DNA of 64,000 nucleotides, taken from NCBI RefSeq assembly GCF_002352765.1, contig NZ_KZ293963.1, positions 952,368 to 1,016,367 on the forward strand. Direction: 5' to 3'. Below, one piece after another: positions 14,382 through 23,001 of this stretch (positions within the stretch are counted from its first letter, which is position 1; every line of letters starts with the position of its first letter). The stretch is from Alteribacter populi. GTDB taxonomy: Bacteria > Bacillota > Bacilli > Bacillales > Salisediminibacteriaceae. A program made the position numbers and the translations under genes. The notes beneath the pieces were generated by a model that made no database searches, had not been told where the DNA came from, and saw only the letters and a program-made list of their open reading frames with translations.

Positions 14382-16475
14382 TTATTTTGATTCCTCAGGA
14401 AGTACGGCTTTTCGTGATAAATTCACACGGCCCTGATTATCTATTTCAGTTACTTTAACTAACACTTCGTCACCGATGGAAACAACGTCTTCCACTTTTT
14501 GCACTCGCTCTTTTGCTAGTTGAGAAATGTGAACAAGACCGTCCTTGCCTTTGAATAGTTCAACAAATGCACCGAACTTCTCAATACGTTTCACTTTTCC
14601 GAGGTACGTTTCTCCTACTTCAACTTCACGAACGATATCTTCAATAATGCCTTTTGCTTTTGTATTCATTGCAGCATCCGTTGAAGAAATGTAGACTTTT
14701 CCATCTTGTTCGATGTCAATTTTAACGCCAGTATCTTCAATGATCTGGTTAATGATCTTCCCGCTCGGGCCGATGACATCACGGATCTTATCAGGGTTGA
14801 TACTCATTGTTAAAATTTTCGGAGCATACTCTGATAGTTCTGAACGAGGCTCTGCAATTGCACTCATCATGTTGTCTAAAATCCTCAGACGACCTGTTTG
14901 TGCTTGAGATAAAGCTTGCTCTAAAATATCACGATCAATTCCTTCGATCTTAATGTCCATTTGTAGAGCAGTAATTCCCTTTTGAGTTCCGGCTACTTTA
15001 AAGTCCATGTCTCCAAGGAAGTCTTCCATTCCTTGAATGTCTGTTAAGACTGAGACATCGGCTTGGTCTTTAACAAGTCCCATTGCAATTCCAGCTACAG
15101 GAGCTTTAAGTGGAACACCTGCTGCCATCATCGCGAGTGTGCTTGCACAAATACTTGCCTGGGAAGTAGAGCCATTTGATTCAAGTACTTCAGAAACGAG
15201 ACGAATCGTATAAGGAAATGACTCTTCAGAAGGAATCACTTGTTCAAGAGCACGTTCTCCTAGTGCACCATGTCCAATTTCCCGGCGACCTGGTCCACGA
15301 ATCGGTCCTGTTTCACCTACACTAAAAGAAGGGAAATTGTAGTGGTGCATAAAGCGTTTCGTTTCTTCAATGCCAAGTCCGTCTAACACTTGAACATCTC
15401 CTAATGCTCCAAGCGTACAGACGCTCATTGCCTGGGTTTGTCCACGAGTAAAGAGACCTGATCCGTGCGTTCGTGCTAATAAGTCGATTTGTGATGTTAA
15501 CGGGCGGATTTCATCGATTTTACGTCCATCAGGACGGATTTTATCTTTTGTGATGAGGCGACGGACAATTCCTTTTAAAATTTTATCAAGAATTTCTTTC
15601 GCTTCACCGCCTCGGTCTATATCTTCAGAAGCATACTCTTCTGCCACCCGGTCCACCACTTCTTTAATGGCTGCTTCACGTGCATGCTTCTCAAATACCG
15701 TAGCTGCTTCTTTAAGGTCGGCTTCTGCTTTTTCACGAAGTTCTTTTTCAAGCTCAGGATCAACAGATGCCAATTTAATATCCATTTTCTCTTTACCGAC
15801 TTTTTTAACTACATCTTCTTGGAAAGTAACAAGACGTTTGATTTCTTCGTGACCAAACATGATCGCCTCAAGCATGACATCTTCCGGTACTTCTTCCGCT
15901 CCGGCTTCCACCATATTGATCGCATCTTTTGTCCCTGCTACAACAAGATGGATATCACTTTTTTCCAGTTGCTCTGTCGTCGGGTTAATAACAAATTCGT
16001 TATCAACACGGCCAACAATGACACCTGCTACAGGACCTTCAAAAGGAATATCTGAAATAGATAACGCTAAAGAAGAACCAACCATGGCTGCCATTTCTGG
16101 AGAACAGTCTTGATCGTTACTCATGACGATACTGATGACTTGTACATCGTTTCTAAATCCATCTGCAAAAAGCGGACGAATAGGACGATCAATAAGGCGG
16201 CTCGTAAGGACTGCGTTCTCACTTGGACGACCCTCACGTTTAATAAAGCCGCCTGGAATTTTTCCCGCAGCATATAAGCGTTCCTCATAGTTGACGGTTA
16301 ACGGGAAGAATGGTAAATCTTTTGGTTCCTTTGAGGCTGTTGCTGTACATAACACAGCCGTATCTCCGTATCGTACCATTACTGCACCATTTGCTTGCTT
16401 TGCAAATCGGCCAGTTTCGAATGTCATCGTACGACCGGCAAAATCAATTGAAAACATTTGCTTTTCTTGTTCCAT
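14382..16475 (-). CDS. pnp: Polyribonucleotide nucleotidyltransferase (PNPase)
   Basis: Phosphorolytic 3'-5' exoribonuclease of mRNA decay, 697 aa. Two RNase PH domains (about 1-225 and 300-545) flank the all-alpha linker, followed by KH (INPDKIRDVIGPSGKIINQI, about 550-615) and S1 (about 618-690) RNA-binding domains. Active-site segments FTRGQTQ and GPGRREIGHG are intact. The start is the second ATG (MEQEKQMFS), preceded by GAGAGGAG and aligned with the B. subtilis N-terminus. It has its own extended -10 promoter and a strong terminator. Confidence 0.96.
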   Translation of the reverse strand: MEQEKQMFSIDFAGRTMTFETGRFAKQANGAVMVRYGDTAVLCTATASKEPKDLPFFPLTVNYEERLYAAGKIPGGFIKREGRPSENAVLTSRLIDRPIRPLFADGFRNDVQVISIVMSNDQDCSPEMAAMVGSSLALSISDIPFEGPVAGVIVGRVDNEFVINPTTEQLEKSDIHLVVAGTKDAINMVEAGAEEVPEDVMLEAIMFGHEEIKRLVTFQEDVVKKVGKEKMDIKLASVDPELEKELREKAEADLKEAATVFEKHAREAAIKEVVDRVAEEYASEDIDRGGEAKEILDKILKGIVRRLITKDKIRPDGRKIDEIRPLTSQIDLLARTHGSGLFTRGQTQAMSVCTLGALGDVQVLDGLGIEETKRFMHHYNFPSFSVGETGPIRGPGRREIGHGALGERALEQVIPSEESFPYTIRLVSEVLESNGSTSQASICASTLAMMAAGVPLKAPVAGIAMGLVKDQADVSVLTDIQGMEDFLGDMDFKVAGTQKGITALQMDIKIEGIDRDILEQALSQAQTGRLRILDNMMSAIAEPRSELSEYAPKILTMSINPDKIRDVIGPSGKIINQIIEDTGVKIDIEQDGKVYISSTDAAMNTKAKGIIEDIVREVEVGETYLGKVKRIEKFGAFVELFKGKDGLVHISQLAKERVQKVEDVVSIGDEVLVKVTEIDNQGRVNLSRKAVLPEESK

Positions 16476-16572
16476 AAGTACAAGTGCTCCTCTCATTCAC
16501 ATTTAACGTGAATATCTTACTCATTAGTTTTGACTTAAATTTATGTAGTAAACATAGCATCTTAGCCTTTTT

Positions 16573-16602
16573 ATCATATCAAACCCTTTGACTAATTAGC
16601 AA
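16573..16602 (-). promoter_or_regulatory. Extended -10 promoter of pnp
   Basis: TTGCTA (16597-16602), an 18-bp spacer and TGATATGAT, an extended -10 (TATGAT at 16573-16578), about 100 bp before the pnp start. A small ATTCAC/GTGAAT hairpin lies in the leader, next to the SD. Confidence 0.65.
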
Positions 16603-16665
16603 CGTCTTCCTGCTTTCACTCCTAAACAGTGCTTGAGTCAGGTAAATTTTTCCTTCATGTATAAC

Positions 16666-16691
16666 AAAAAAGCGGGACTTATCCCGCTTTT
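16666..16691 (-). terminator. Terminator after rpsO
   Basis: On the minus strand AAAGCGGGA and TCCCGCTTT pair around TAAG and run into TTTTTTG. Confidence 0.88.
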
Positions 16692-16702
16692 CTCAATCAT
16701 GC

Positions 16703-16972
16703 TTATCGACGTAAACCAAGCTTGTCAACGAGTTGACGATAACGAGCAACGTCTTTGTTACGCAAGTAAGTCAATAGGTTACGACGTTGACCTACCATTT
16801 TCAAAAGACCACGACGAGAGTGGTGATCCTTTTTGTGAGTACGTAAATGATCGTTAAGTGTCGTGATTTGCTTCGTTAGGATAGCAACTTGCACTTCTGG
16901 AGAACCAGTATCGTTCTCGTGAGTTTTGAATTCGTTGATGATTTCATTTTTGTGCTCTTGTGTTAAAGCCAT
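16703..16972 (-). CDS. rpsO: 30S ribosomal protein S15
   Basis: Binds 16S rRNA early in 30S assembly. The 89-aa protein has the usual length and motifs (HENDTGSPEVQ, HKKDHHSRRGLLKMVGQRR). Preceded by AAGGAGGTG. It has a good sigma-A promoter 84-112 bp upstream and its own terminator, so it is an independent unit between ribF and pnp. The 5' leader of about 75 nt may carry an S15 autoregulatory structure, but none was demonstrated. Confidence 0.97.
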   Translation of the reverse strand: MALTQEHKNEIINEFKTHENDTGSPEVQVAILTKQITTLNDHLRTHKKDHHSRRGLLKMVGQRRNLLTYLRNKDVARYRQLVDKLGLRR

Positions 16973-17055
16973 CCATTACACCTCCTTCAATTATATCCCC
17001 AATCGCCTAGCGGACGTCGGTGACTCGTTCTGCCAAGTGATGGTTAACATCTTAT

Positions 17056-17084
17056 AGCATACTAGTTTTCGCTGTGAAAATCAA
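17056..17084 (-). promoter_or_regulatory. Sigma-A promoter of rpsO
   Basis: TTGATT (17079-17084) and TATGCT (17056-17061) are separated by 17 bp on the minus strand. Confidence 0.6.
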
Positions 17085-17106
17085 GGTTTCCCATTGTTTT
17101 TTCACA

Positions 17107-18045
17107 CTATTTTTCAAAGTAAGCTAAAGCTTCTACTTTGTCATTATTCAATTGGTCAATCAAGTCATCAACTGAAGAAAATGGACGCTCATCTCTAATT
17201 CGCTTTTTCCAGTTAATTTTAACCGTTTGACCGTACAAATCCCCATCAAAATTAAATACGTGAACTTCTACTGTGGGATCCCCATCTGACTTTTTATGAA
17301 AAGTAGGTTTATAGCCGACATTGCACATCCCATGATACCATCTATCTGCCGCTTCCAATTCAACGATATATACACCTGTCTTTGGAAGGAGATACGAAGA
17401 ATCTTTATCTACGTTTGCTGTTGGAAAGCCAATCGTCCGTCCACGCTGGTCACCTTTTACAACTACCCCAGTTGTTTCATAGCTTCTACCGAGCAACTGA
17501 CAGGTTTCAGTGACATCTCCTTGCCTAATGCAATTACGCACCCTCGTCGAACTGATTTTTTCTTCCTTTTTGTTAAGCTTACTTACGACCGTTTGGGTAA
17601 ACTCTCCCCTTGAATGAAAGGGCATTGTCTCCATCGTCCCTTTACCCAATCGACCGTACGTATAATCAAACCCTGCAACCACATGTTTTACATTTAAATC
17701 AATTAAGTATTGATCGCAAAAACTCTGAGGAGTCAGTTCAGCAAAAGAAGATGTAAAATGGATTACAAATAAGTAATCAACATTCAACTTTTCAATTTCT
17801 GCCTTCTTTATTTTTAGCGGGGTTAAATAATCGACCTGCTCTCCCTTTCTTAATACTTCTTTAGGATGCGGGTCAAATGTCATAACGCCACTTTTCCATC
17901 CACGTTTTGAAGCCTCTTCTTTAGCTGTTCCAATGACTTTTTGATGACCAAGGTGAATCCCGTCAAAAAAGCCTAGAGCAAGTACTAGGGATGGAAAGTC
18001 GCTTCTATTATATTGATGAGGATGTTCGATATGAATCGTTTCCAC
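17107..18045 (-). CDS. ribF: Bifunctional riboflavin kinase / FAD synthetase
   Basis: Converts riboflavin to FMN and then FAD (B. subtilis RibC). The 312-aa protein has an N-terminal nucleotidyltransferase domain with GFFDGIHLGHQKV (about 26-38) and TRVRNCIRQGD, and a C-terminal riboflavin kinase domain with TIGFPTANV (about 200) and the IRDERPF segment. The start is GTG 18045 (METIHIEHPHQ), preceded by AGAGGTGG and aligned with the B. subtilis N-terminus. A longer frame to 18171 lacks support. Follows truB. Confidence 0.94.
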   Translation of the reverse strand: METIHIEHPHQYNRSDFPSLVLALGFFDGIHLGHQKVIGTAKEEASKRGWKSGVMTFDPHPKEVLRKGEQVDYLTPLKIKKAEIEKLNVDYLFVIHFTSSFAELTPQSFCDQYLIDLNVKHVVAGFDYTYGRLGKGTMETMPFHSRGEFTQTVVSKLNKKEEKISSTRVRNCIRQGDVTETCQLLGRSYETTGVVVKGDQRGRTIGFPTANVDKDSSYLLPKTGVYIVELEAADRWYHGMCNVGYKPTFHKKSDGDPTVEVHVFNFDGDLYGQTVKINWKKRIRDERPFSSVDDLIDQLNNDKVEALAYFEK

Positions 18046-18206
18046 GTTGCCACCTCTATTTATAGAAAGGGCATGATGCCAGGGAAAATGATCACTTTCA
18101 TCATCTACAAATTCTGATCCTGAACAATAATAATGTCTCTTCCTTATGAAAATGCTGCGCAGATTTTCCAATTATTTGCAACAAACACCTAAGGTTAAGT
18201 TCATTT

Positions 18207-19121
18207 CTACACTTTCAGCATTTTTTCCGGCTTCATCATACCTTCTTTGTTTGGGTGCTTTTGATAAATTGCTAAGCACTCCCCTTGTTGATTATACAAA
18301 GTGAAGCGAGATTCGTCCATCATTTTAGGCAAAGGAAGAACAGCACCATTTATAACCTTCTCTTCCATATTTTTATCGATAGTCATTCGCGGCCAGTTCT
18401 TCAATGCGTACTCAATAGGATACAGCGCTTCGTGTAACATTCCTTTTTCCTTTAACGCCATTAGCTGATGCTCAGTATAGCAATCCGCTTTAATAAACGA
18501 TCCTGATGCAGTACGCCTTAAGCTTGACATATGAGAAGGGTAGCCAAGCATTTCTCCCATCGTGACAGCTAATGTTCGTATGTACGTACCTTTACTGCAT
18601 TTTACCCGAAAGCGAAATGATAGTAAGCCATCCTCTTGTTTAACCGGAGATGTTCGGACAAGCTCATAAATTTGTACTTGACGTGATGGTCTGTCAATTT
18701 CAATTCCTTGTCTTGCATACTCATATAAGCGCTTACCTTTCACTTTAACTGCCGAATACATCGGTGGGGTTTGACTTATCGTGCCTACAAGACGCAAGAG
18801 GGTCCCATCGATTTCATCATCAAGAAGTGTTTTTTCGATTCGTTTTCGTTCCACTACTTCACCGGAAGCATCTTCAGTCGTTGTCGAATATCCAAGAGTT
18901 GCTTCTCCTTCATATTCCTTTCCTTCGGCTGTTAAGTACTCCACTAGCTTTGTAGCTTTTCCGATACAAATCGGAAGTACTCCTTCTACATCAGGGTCCA
19001 GCGTACCGGTATGTCCAATTTTTTTTAGTTCAAACAATCGTTGCATCTCTTTCACACAGTCAAATGACGTCTTTCCTTTTTCTTTCCATAAGGGGAGAAT
19101 CCCCTGATATCTTTCACTCAT
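18207..19121 (-). CDS. truB: tRNA pseudouridine(55) synthase
   Basis: Makes pseudouridine 55 in the T-loop of tRNAs. The 304-aa protein has the catalytic aspartate in GTLDPDVEGVLP (about 38-49), RLVGTISQTPPMYSAVKVKG near 110 and a C-terminal PUA-like region. The start is MSERYQG at 19121, 6 nt after GAGGTGAT; further upstream Met codons lack a good SD. A strong terminator separates it from rbfA, so truB-ribF may form their own unit. Confidence 0.94.
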   Translation of the reverse strand: MSERYQGILPLWKEKGKTSFDCVKEMQRLFELKKIGHTGTLDPDVEGVLPICIGKATKLVEYLTAEGKEYEGEATLGYSTTTEDASGEVVERKRIEKTLLDDEIDGTLLRLVGTISQTPPMYSAVKVKGKRLYEYARQGIEIDRPSRQVQIYELVRTSPVKQEDGLLSFRFRVKCSKGTYIRTLAVTMGEMLGYPSHMSSLRRTASGSFIKADCYTEHQLMALKEKGMLHEALYPIEYALKNWPRMTIDKNMEEKVINGAVLPLPKMMDESRFTLYNQQGECLAIYQKHPNKEGMMKPEKMLKV

Positions 19122-19211
19122 CTTCATCACCTCGAACGTAAAAATCAAATTGCCGGAAATCATCGCCGCGAAGCTCTTCGACTGCGGATCATTTACACTT
19201 TCACAACTCTC

Positions 19212-19244
19212 AAAAAAAAGAGGATAGAGCGAATGTCTATCCTC
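19212..19244 (-). terminator. Terminator after rbfA
   Basis: GAGGATAGA and TCTATCCTC pair perfectly and are followed by eight T residues on the minus strand. It ends the rimP-nusA-infB-rbfA operon. Confidence 0.92.
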
Positions 19245-19253
19245 GAAAAAGTT

Positions 19254-19601
19254 CTAATTACGATCATCCAGCTTACGAAGCAGCTCTTCGATTCTGTTTC
19301 CGCGCTCAATACTTTCATCAAATTTGAAAAACAGTTCTGGTGTTTTACGAATCTGAATCCGTTTACCGATTTCAGAACGAATGAATCCAGTCGCTTTCGA
19401 AAGTCCTTCAAGCGTTTGAGCTCGTTTCTCATCGTCACCGTAGACAGTGATAAATGCGGTAGCTTGCTGGAGGTCACCAGTTACATCCACGGCTGTAACT
19501 GTAACAAAGCCGACTCTTGGATCTTTAATTCCTCGCTGAATGATATCTGTTAGTTCTTTTTTTATTTGTTCTCCAATGCGATTTGCACGAACGTTACTCA
19601 T
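19254..19601 (-). CDS. rbfA: Ribosome-binding factor A
   Basis: Late 30S maturation factor with a KH-like fold, 115 aa from the chosen start. Conserved RANRIGEQIKKELTDIIQ and IRSEIGKRIQIRKTPEL are visible. Start MSNVRANR at 19601, with GGGGGTG upstream. It is the last gene of the nusA-infB operon. Unusually, a repeat-filled gap of about 286 bp separates it from ylxP. Confidence 0.94.
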   Translation of the reverse strand: MSNVRANRIGEQIKKELTDIIQRGIKDPRVGFVTVTAVDVTGDLQQATAFITVYGDDEKRAQTLEGLSKATGFIRSEIGKRIQIRKTPELFFKFDESIERGNRIEELLRKLDDRN

Positions 19602-19637
19602 CCTGTGCACCCCCAAAATGTAGTTGTGAATTCTATA

Positions 19638-19835
19638 GGCATTTTCAAAAAGCTGTTTTTGATATGATAAGATTATCGCTCGAATCCGCTACAGGCGGAC
19701 GCTTTCCGCGGGCAATGCTTCACCTGCTCCTGCGGTTCCTCGTCGCAATAAGACATTCTTGCTTTTCCCGCTGAAGTCGCCGCCTTTCATTCCTTCGACT
19801 TATCAATAAAAACAACAATCTATGCGAAAAGAGGC
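19638..19835. repeat. Diverged R1 repeat inside the infB-rbfA operon
   Basis: It ends in CAACAATCTATGCGAAAAGAGGC, close to the right end of R1, and starts GGCATTTTC/AGCTGTTTTTGATATG. Its core carries the GC-rich GCGGACGCTTTCCGCGGGC and CCCGCTGAAGTCGCCGCC blocks that recur in many Bacillaceae intergenic repeats. It fills most of the ylxP-rbfA gap and would be part of the operon transcript. Confidence 0.55.
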
Positions 19836-19887
19836 TTGCAAAAAGGAGGATAAATGAACCCTAGCTTCTTAAAATATCCTTTAATGA

Positions 19888-20169
19888 TTAAATCCATTCC
19901 CACCGCACCGAAGCCACTTCTATCTCGGGAACGCTGTCGATAAAGTCCAGTGCACGATTTAATTCCTGTTCTGCCCGTACTTTGTCTGAACTCACTACAG
20001 CAATGGCTATCTTTGTTCGCTGCCAGACGTTCTGATGGTCCGTTTCCGCAACAGATAGGTTAAAGCGATCGCGGAGACGTGTGACTACACTTTTTAATAC
20101 AGCACGCTTTTCTTTTAGCGACTGTGCATCATAAATAATCGCTTCAATGGCAAGGGAGCCTATGATCAC
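19888..20169 (-). CDS. ylxP: DUF503 family protein YlxP
   Basis: 93-aa DUF503 protein conserved in the infB-rbfA operon; ribosome-binding-factor-like by association, function not firmly established. SLKEKRAVLKSVVTRLRDRFNLSVAE near the N-terminus is typical. Its ATG overlaps the infB stop (ATGA), so it is translationally coupled. Confidence 0.9.
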   Translation of the reverse strand: MIIGSLAIEAIIYDAQSLKEKRAVLKSVVTRLRDRFNLSVAETDHQNVWQRTKIAIAVVSSDKVRAEQELNRALDFIDSVPEIEVASVRWEWI

Positions 20170-22343
20170 CGCTTGATTTCCTCCATTACGTAAGCTTCAA
20201 TGACATCTCCTTCTTTTACGTCATTAAAGTTTTCAAGCGTAATTCCACATTCATAGTTCTTTGCTACTTCTTTTGCATCATCTTTGAAGCGTTTTAAATC
20301 GCGAATGCCACCTTCAAATTGGACAACACCATCACGAATTAAGCGCACTGTAGAATCTTTGGTAATTTTCCCATCTGTTACATATGAGCCAGCGATGGTA
20401 CCAATTTTAGATACTTTAAATGTTTGACGGACTTCTGCTTGACCGATGACTTTTTCTTCGTACTCAGGATCAAGCATTCCCTTCATCGCTTGTTCTACTT
20501 CTTCAATGGCATTGTAAATGACACGGTGTAAACGGATGTCTACTTTTTCTTGATCAGCAGTACGTTTTGCATTGTTATCAGGGCGAACGTTAAATCCTAT
20601 AACGATTGCATTGGAGGCACTGGCTAAGATAATATCAGATTCTGCAATGGCACCAACCCCTGTATGAATGATATTTACCTTCACACCTTCAACTTCAATC
20701 TTTTCTAACGAGCCACGCATCGCTTCAACTGATCCTTGAACATCAGCCTTAATAATGATATTAATATCTTTAATATCCCCTTGTTGGATCTGGTTAAACA
20801 AGTCGTCAAGACTTACTCTGGAAGTTTCACGACGCTGGGCTTCTTTTTCTTTAATCGCTCGTGATTCACCGATTTGACGAGCTTTCTTTTCATCTTCAAA
20901 CACCATAAACTGGTCGCCCGCTTGCGGTACGTTATTTAAACCGGTAATTTCAACTGGCGTAGAAGGACCTGCATCCTTAACACGACGGCCGAGATCATTT
21001 ACCATTGCACGGACACGCCCGAACGTGTTTCCTACAACAATCGGATCGCCGACTTTAAGTGTGCCTGTTTGCACAAGCAACGTAGCTACTGCTCCGCGGC
21101 CACGGTCCAATTCTGCCTCAACAACTGTTCCTCGTGCACGTTTATTCGGGTTCGCTTTTAACTCTTCTACTTCAGAAACAAGAAGGATCATTTCTAACAA
21201 CTCGTCAATGCCTTCACCTTTAATAGCAGAAACGTTAACGAAAATGGTATCTCCACCCCACGCTTCCGCAACAAGACCATGCTCTGTTAGTTCTTGCATG
21301 ACGCGATCAGGATTTGCCCCTTCTTTATCCATTTTATTCACAGCAATGATAATCGGAACTTCAGCTGCTTTTGCGTGATTAATCGCCTCTACCGTTTGCG
21401 GCATAACACCATCATCAGCTGCTACGACGAGAATCGTAATATCTGTTACTTGTGCTCCGCGTGCACGCATTGTTGTAAAAGCCGCGTGACCAGGAGTATC
21501 TAAAAAGGTAATCTCTTTATCATTCTCTTTAACTTGGTAAGCACCAATATGCTGAGTGATTCCACCTGCCTCACCAGCAGTAACTTTCGTGTGACGAATA
21601 CTATCTAAAAGAGTTGTCTTACCGTGGTCAACGTGACCCATAATCGTAACAACAGCAGGGCGCTCCTGAAGATCAGCAGGGTCATCTTGTTCATCGATTG
21701 TTTCAAACTCAGCTTCATCGATGACAATTTCTTCTTCCACTTTAACACCAAAGTCTTCGGCTAGAAGTTCGATGGTGTCTTTGTCAAGTTCCTGATTAAT
21801 TGTAGCCATAACACCAAGACCCATTAATTTTTTTATGATCTCAGAAGGCTCTTTGTTAAGCTTCTCAGCAAATTCGCCAAGGCTAATCGGAGCTGTATAC
21901 GTAATCTCTTGCGGCATCGGTTTGGCTGCTGGACGTTTTTGCTCTTGATAATTACGGCGGTCATTTCGTTGATTGTTGTTTTTATTTCTGCTGTTGTTTC
22001 GACGATCGTTTTTCTTTCCTTGGTTGTTGTTACCTGGCTTGTTTGAACGTTTATTTGCAGATTTTTCATTCATAGGTGACTGATCACGTCCTTCATTACT
22101 TCTTTGCTTTTGTTTGCCTTGATTAGAAATGTCTTTTTTCGATTTATTTTGCGGCTTCGGCTGTGTTTTTTCACTTTTGCTTTGTGAATGGTTATTGTTC
22201 GATTCCAGTTTTTTGATCGCTGCTTCGTCAATAACACTCATATGATTTGAAACCTCTACTTTTGCTGCTTTTAAACGTTCAATAACTGCTTTACTAGTCG
22301 TATTTTTCTCTTTGGCATATTCATAAATACGCATCTTCCTCAT
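20166..22343 (-). CDS. infB: Translation initiation factor IF-2
   Basis: GTPase that brings fMet-tRNA to the 30S subunit. The 725-aa protein has an N-terminal IF2_N domain (MRKMRIYEYAKEKN) and a basic, Asn/Lys/Gln-rich linker (about 55-155). A second IF2_N domain is followed by the G domain with GHVDHGKTT near 235, DTPGHAAF and NKMD, and then the C-terminal beta-barrels and tRNA-binding domain. The start is MRKMRIY at 22343, preceded by GGGAGGT. Overlaps ylxP by 4 nt and lies 74 bp after ylxQ. Confidence 0.96.
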   Translation of the reverse strand: MRKMRIYEYAKEKNTTSKAVIERLKAAKVEVSNHMSVIDEAAIKKLESNNNHSQSKSEKTQPKPQNKSKKDISNQGKQKQRSNEGRDQSPMNEKSANKRSNKPGNNNQGKKNDRRNNSRNKNNNQRNDRRNYQEQKRPAAKPMPQEITYTAPISLGEFAEKLNKEPSEIIKKLMGLGVMATINQELDKDTIELLAEDFGVKVEEEIVIDEAEFETIDEQDDPADLQERPAVVTIMGHVDHGKTTLLDSIRHTKVTAGEAGGITQHIGAYQVKENDKEITFLDTPGHAAFTTMRARGAQVTDITILVVAADDGVMPQTVEAINHAKAAEVPIIIAVNKMDKEGANPDRVMQELTEHGLVAEAWGGDTIFVNVSAIKGEGIDELLEMILLVSEVEELKANPNKRARGTVVEAELDRGRGAVATLLVQTGTLKVGDPIVVGNTFGRVRAMVNDLGRRVKDAGPSTPVEITGLNNVPQAGDQFMVFEDEKKARQIGESRAIKEKEAQRRETSRVSLDDLFNQIQQGDIKDINIIIKADVQGSVEAMRGSLEKIEVEGVKVNIIHTGVGAIAESDIILASASNAIVIGFNVRPDNNAKRTADQEKVDIRLHRVIYNAIEEVEQAMKGMLDPEYEEKVIGQAEVRQTFKVSKIGTIAGSYVTDGKITKDSTVRLIRDGVVQFEGGIRDLKRFKDDAKEVAKNYECGITLENFNDVKEGDVIEAYVMEEIKR

Positions 22344-22417
22344 ATGTTTACCTCCCGCATTCATGGCACTCTTGGTCGCACAGTGATAATCAAGAGATTT
22401 TGAAGAGCCATGAATCT

Positions 22418-22717
22418 TTATTCCATTAACGACTTCAACTTTTTCGCAAAGCCGCTTTCTTCAACTCCCACTACTACTCTCTCATCTTTTCCAATCGCAT
22501 TTCCAATGGATTGCCGTGTCCACTTAATGACTAGCGGCACGTCATAATAAGAGCATTTGTCTGTAAATCTCTTTTTTGTATTTTCTGAAGCATCTTCAGA
22601 CATAATCACTAAGCGTAATTTACCTTTTCGAACGGCTTGTAAAACAACGTCTTCCCCTGTAACAAGAGCTCTTGCGCGATACGCAAGTCCAAGGAAATTC
22701 AACGCACGATCTTCCAT
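22418..22717 (-). CDS. ylxQ: YlxQ, L7Ae/L30e-family RNA-binding protein
   Basis: 99-aa protein of the L7Ae/L30e/S12e/Gadd45 family, probably binding kink-turn RNA. It has the family pattern FLGLAYRARALVTGEDVVLQA at the N-terminus and LVIMSEDASENTKK. Its ATG overlaps the rnpM stop as TAATG. Its place between rnpM and infB is conserved. Confidence 0.9.
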   Translation of the reverse strand: MEDRALNFLGLAYRARALVTGEDVVLQAVRKGKLRLVIMSEDASENTKKRFTDKCSYYDVPLVIKWTRQSIGNAIGKDERVVVGVEESGFAKKLKSLME

Positions 22718-22989
22718 TACTTGTTCTCCTTATCTATTTCAGCCATTAGCATGTCATAGACTTCAGAACTCACTTTTGTTTTTAAGTGACGGGAAAGAAT
22801 ATCCTTTTTCTTCGCTTGCTCAATTACATCTCTTGATGCTGTTAAATATGCTCCGCGTCCTGATTTTTTCGATGTTGGATCATAAATCACTTCTCCATCA
22901 GGGGTTCGGACGATTCGAGCAAGCTCTTTCTTCGGCATCATCTCGTTTGTCACAACACATTTTCGCAAAGGAGTTTTTTTAGTACTCAT
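22717..22989 (-). CDS. rnpM: RNase P modulator RnpM (YlxR)
   Basis: 90-aa YlxR/DUF448 RNA-binding protein; the B. subtilis homologue has been reported to modulate RNase P. The hallmark PLRKCVVTNEMMPKKEL near the N-terminus and GRGAYL motif are present. Start MSTKKTPLRKC, with AAGGAGTG upstream; an in-frame ATG three codons earlier overlaps the SD. Part of the nusA operon. Confidence 0.9.
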   Translation of the reverse strand: MSTKKTPLRKCVVTNEMMPKKELARIVRTPDGEVIYDPTSKKSGRGAYLTASRDVIEQAKKKDILSRHLKTKVSSEVYDMLMAEIDKENK

Positions 22990-23001
22990 GCTTTTCACTC
23001 C

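Noticed and set aside
15550..16113. Long open frames on the plus strand inside pnp (also within cheA at 45438-45800, fliM at 57009-57413 and proS at 30393-30863)
   Set aside because: Antisense shadows of strongly conserved genes, without SD sequences or recognisable protein features.
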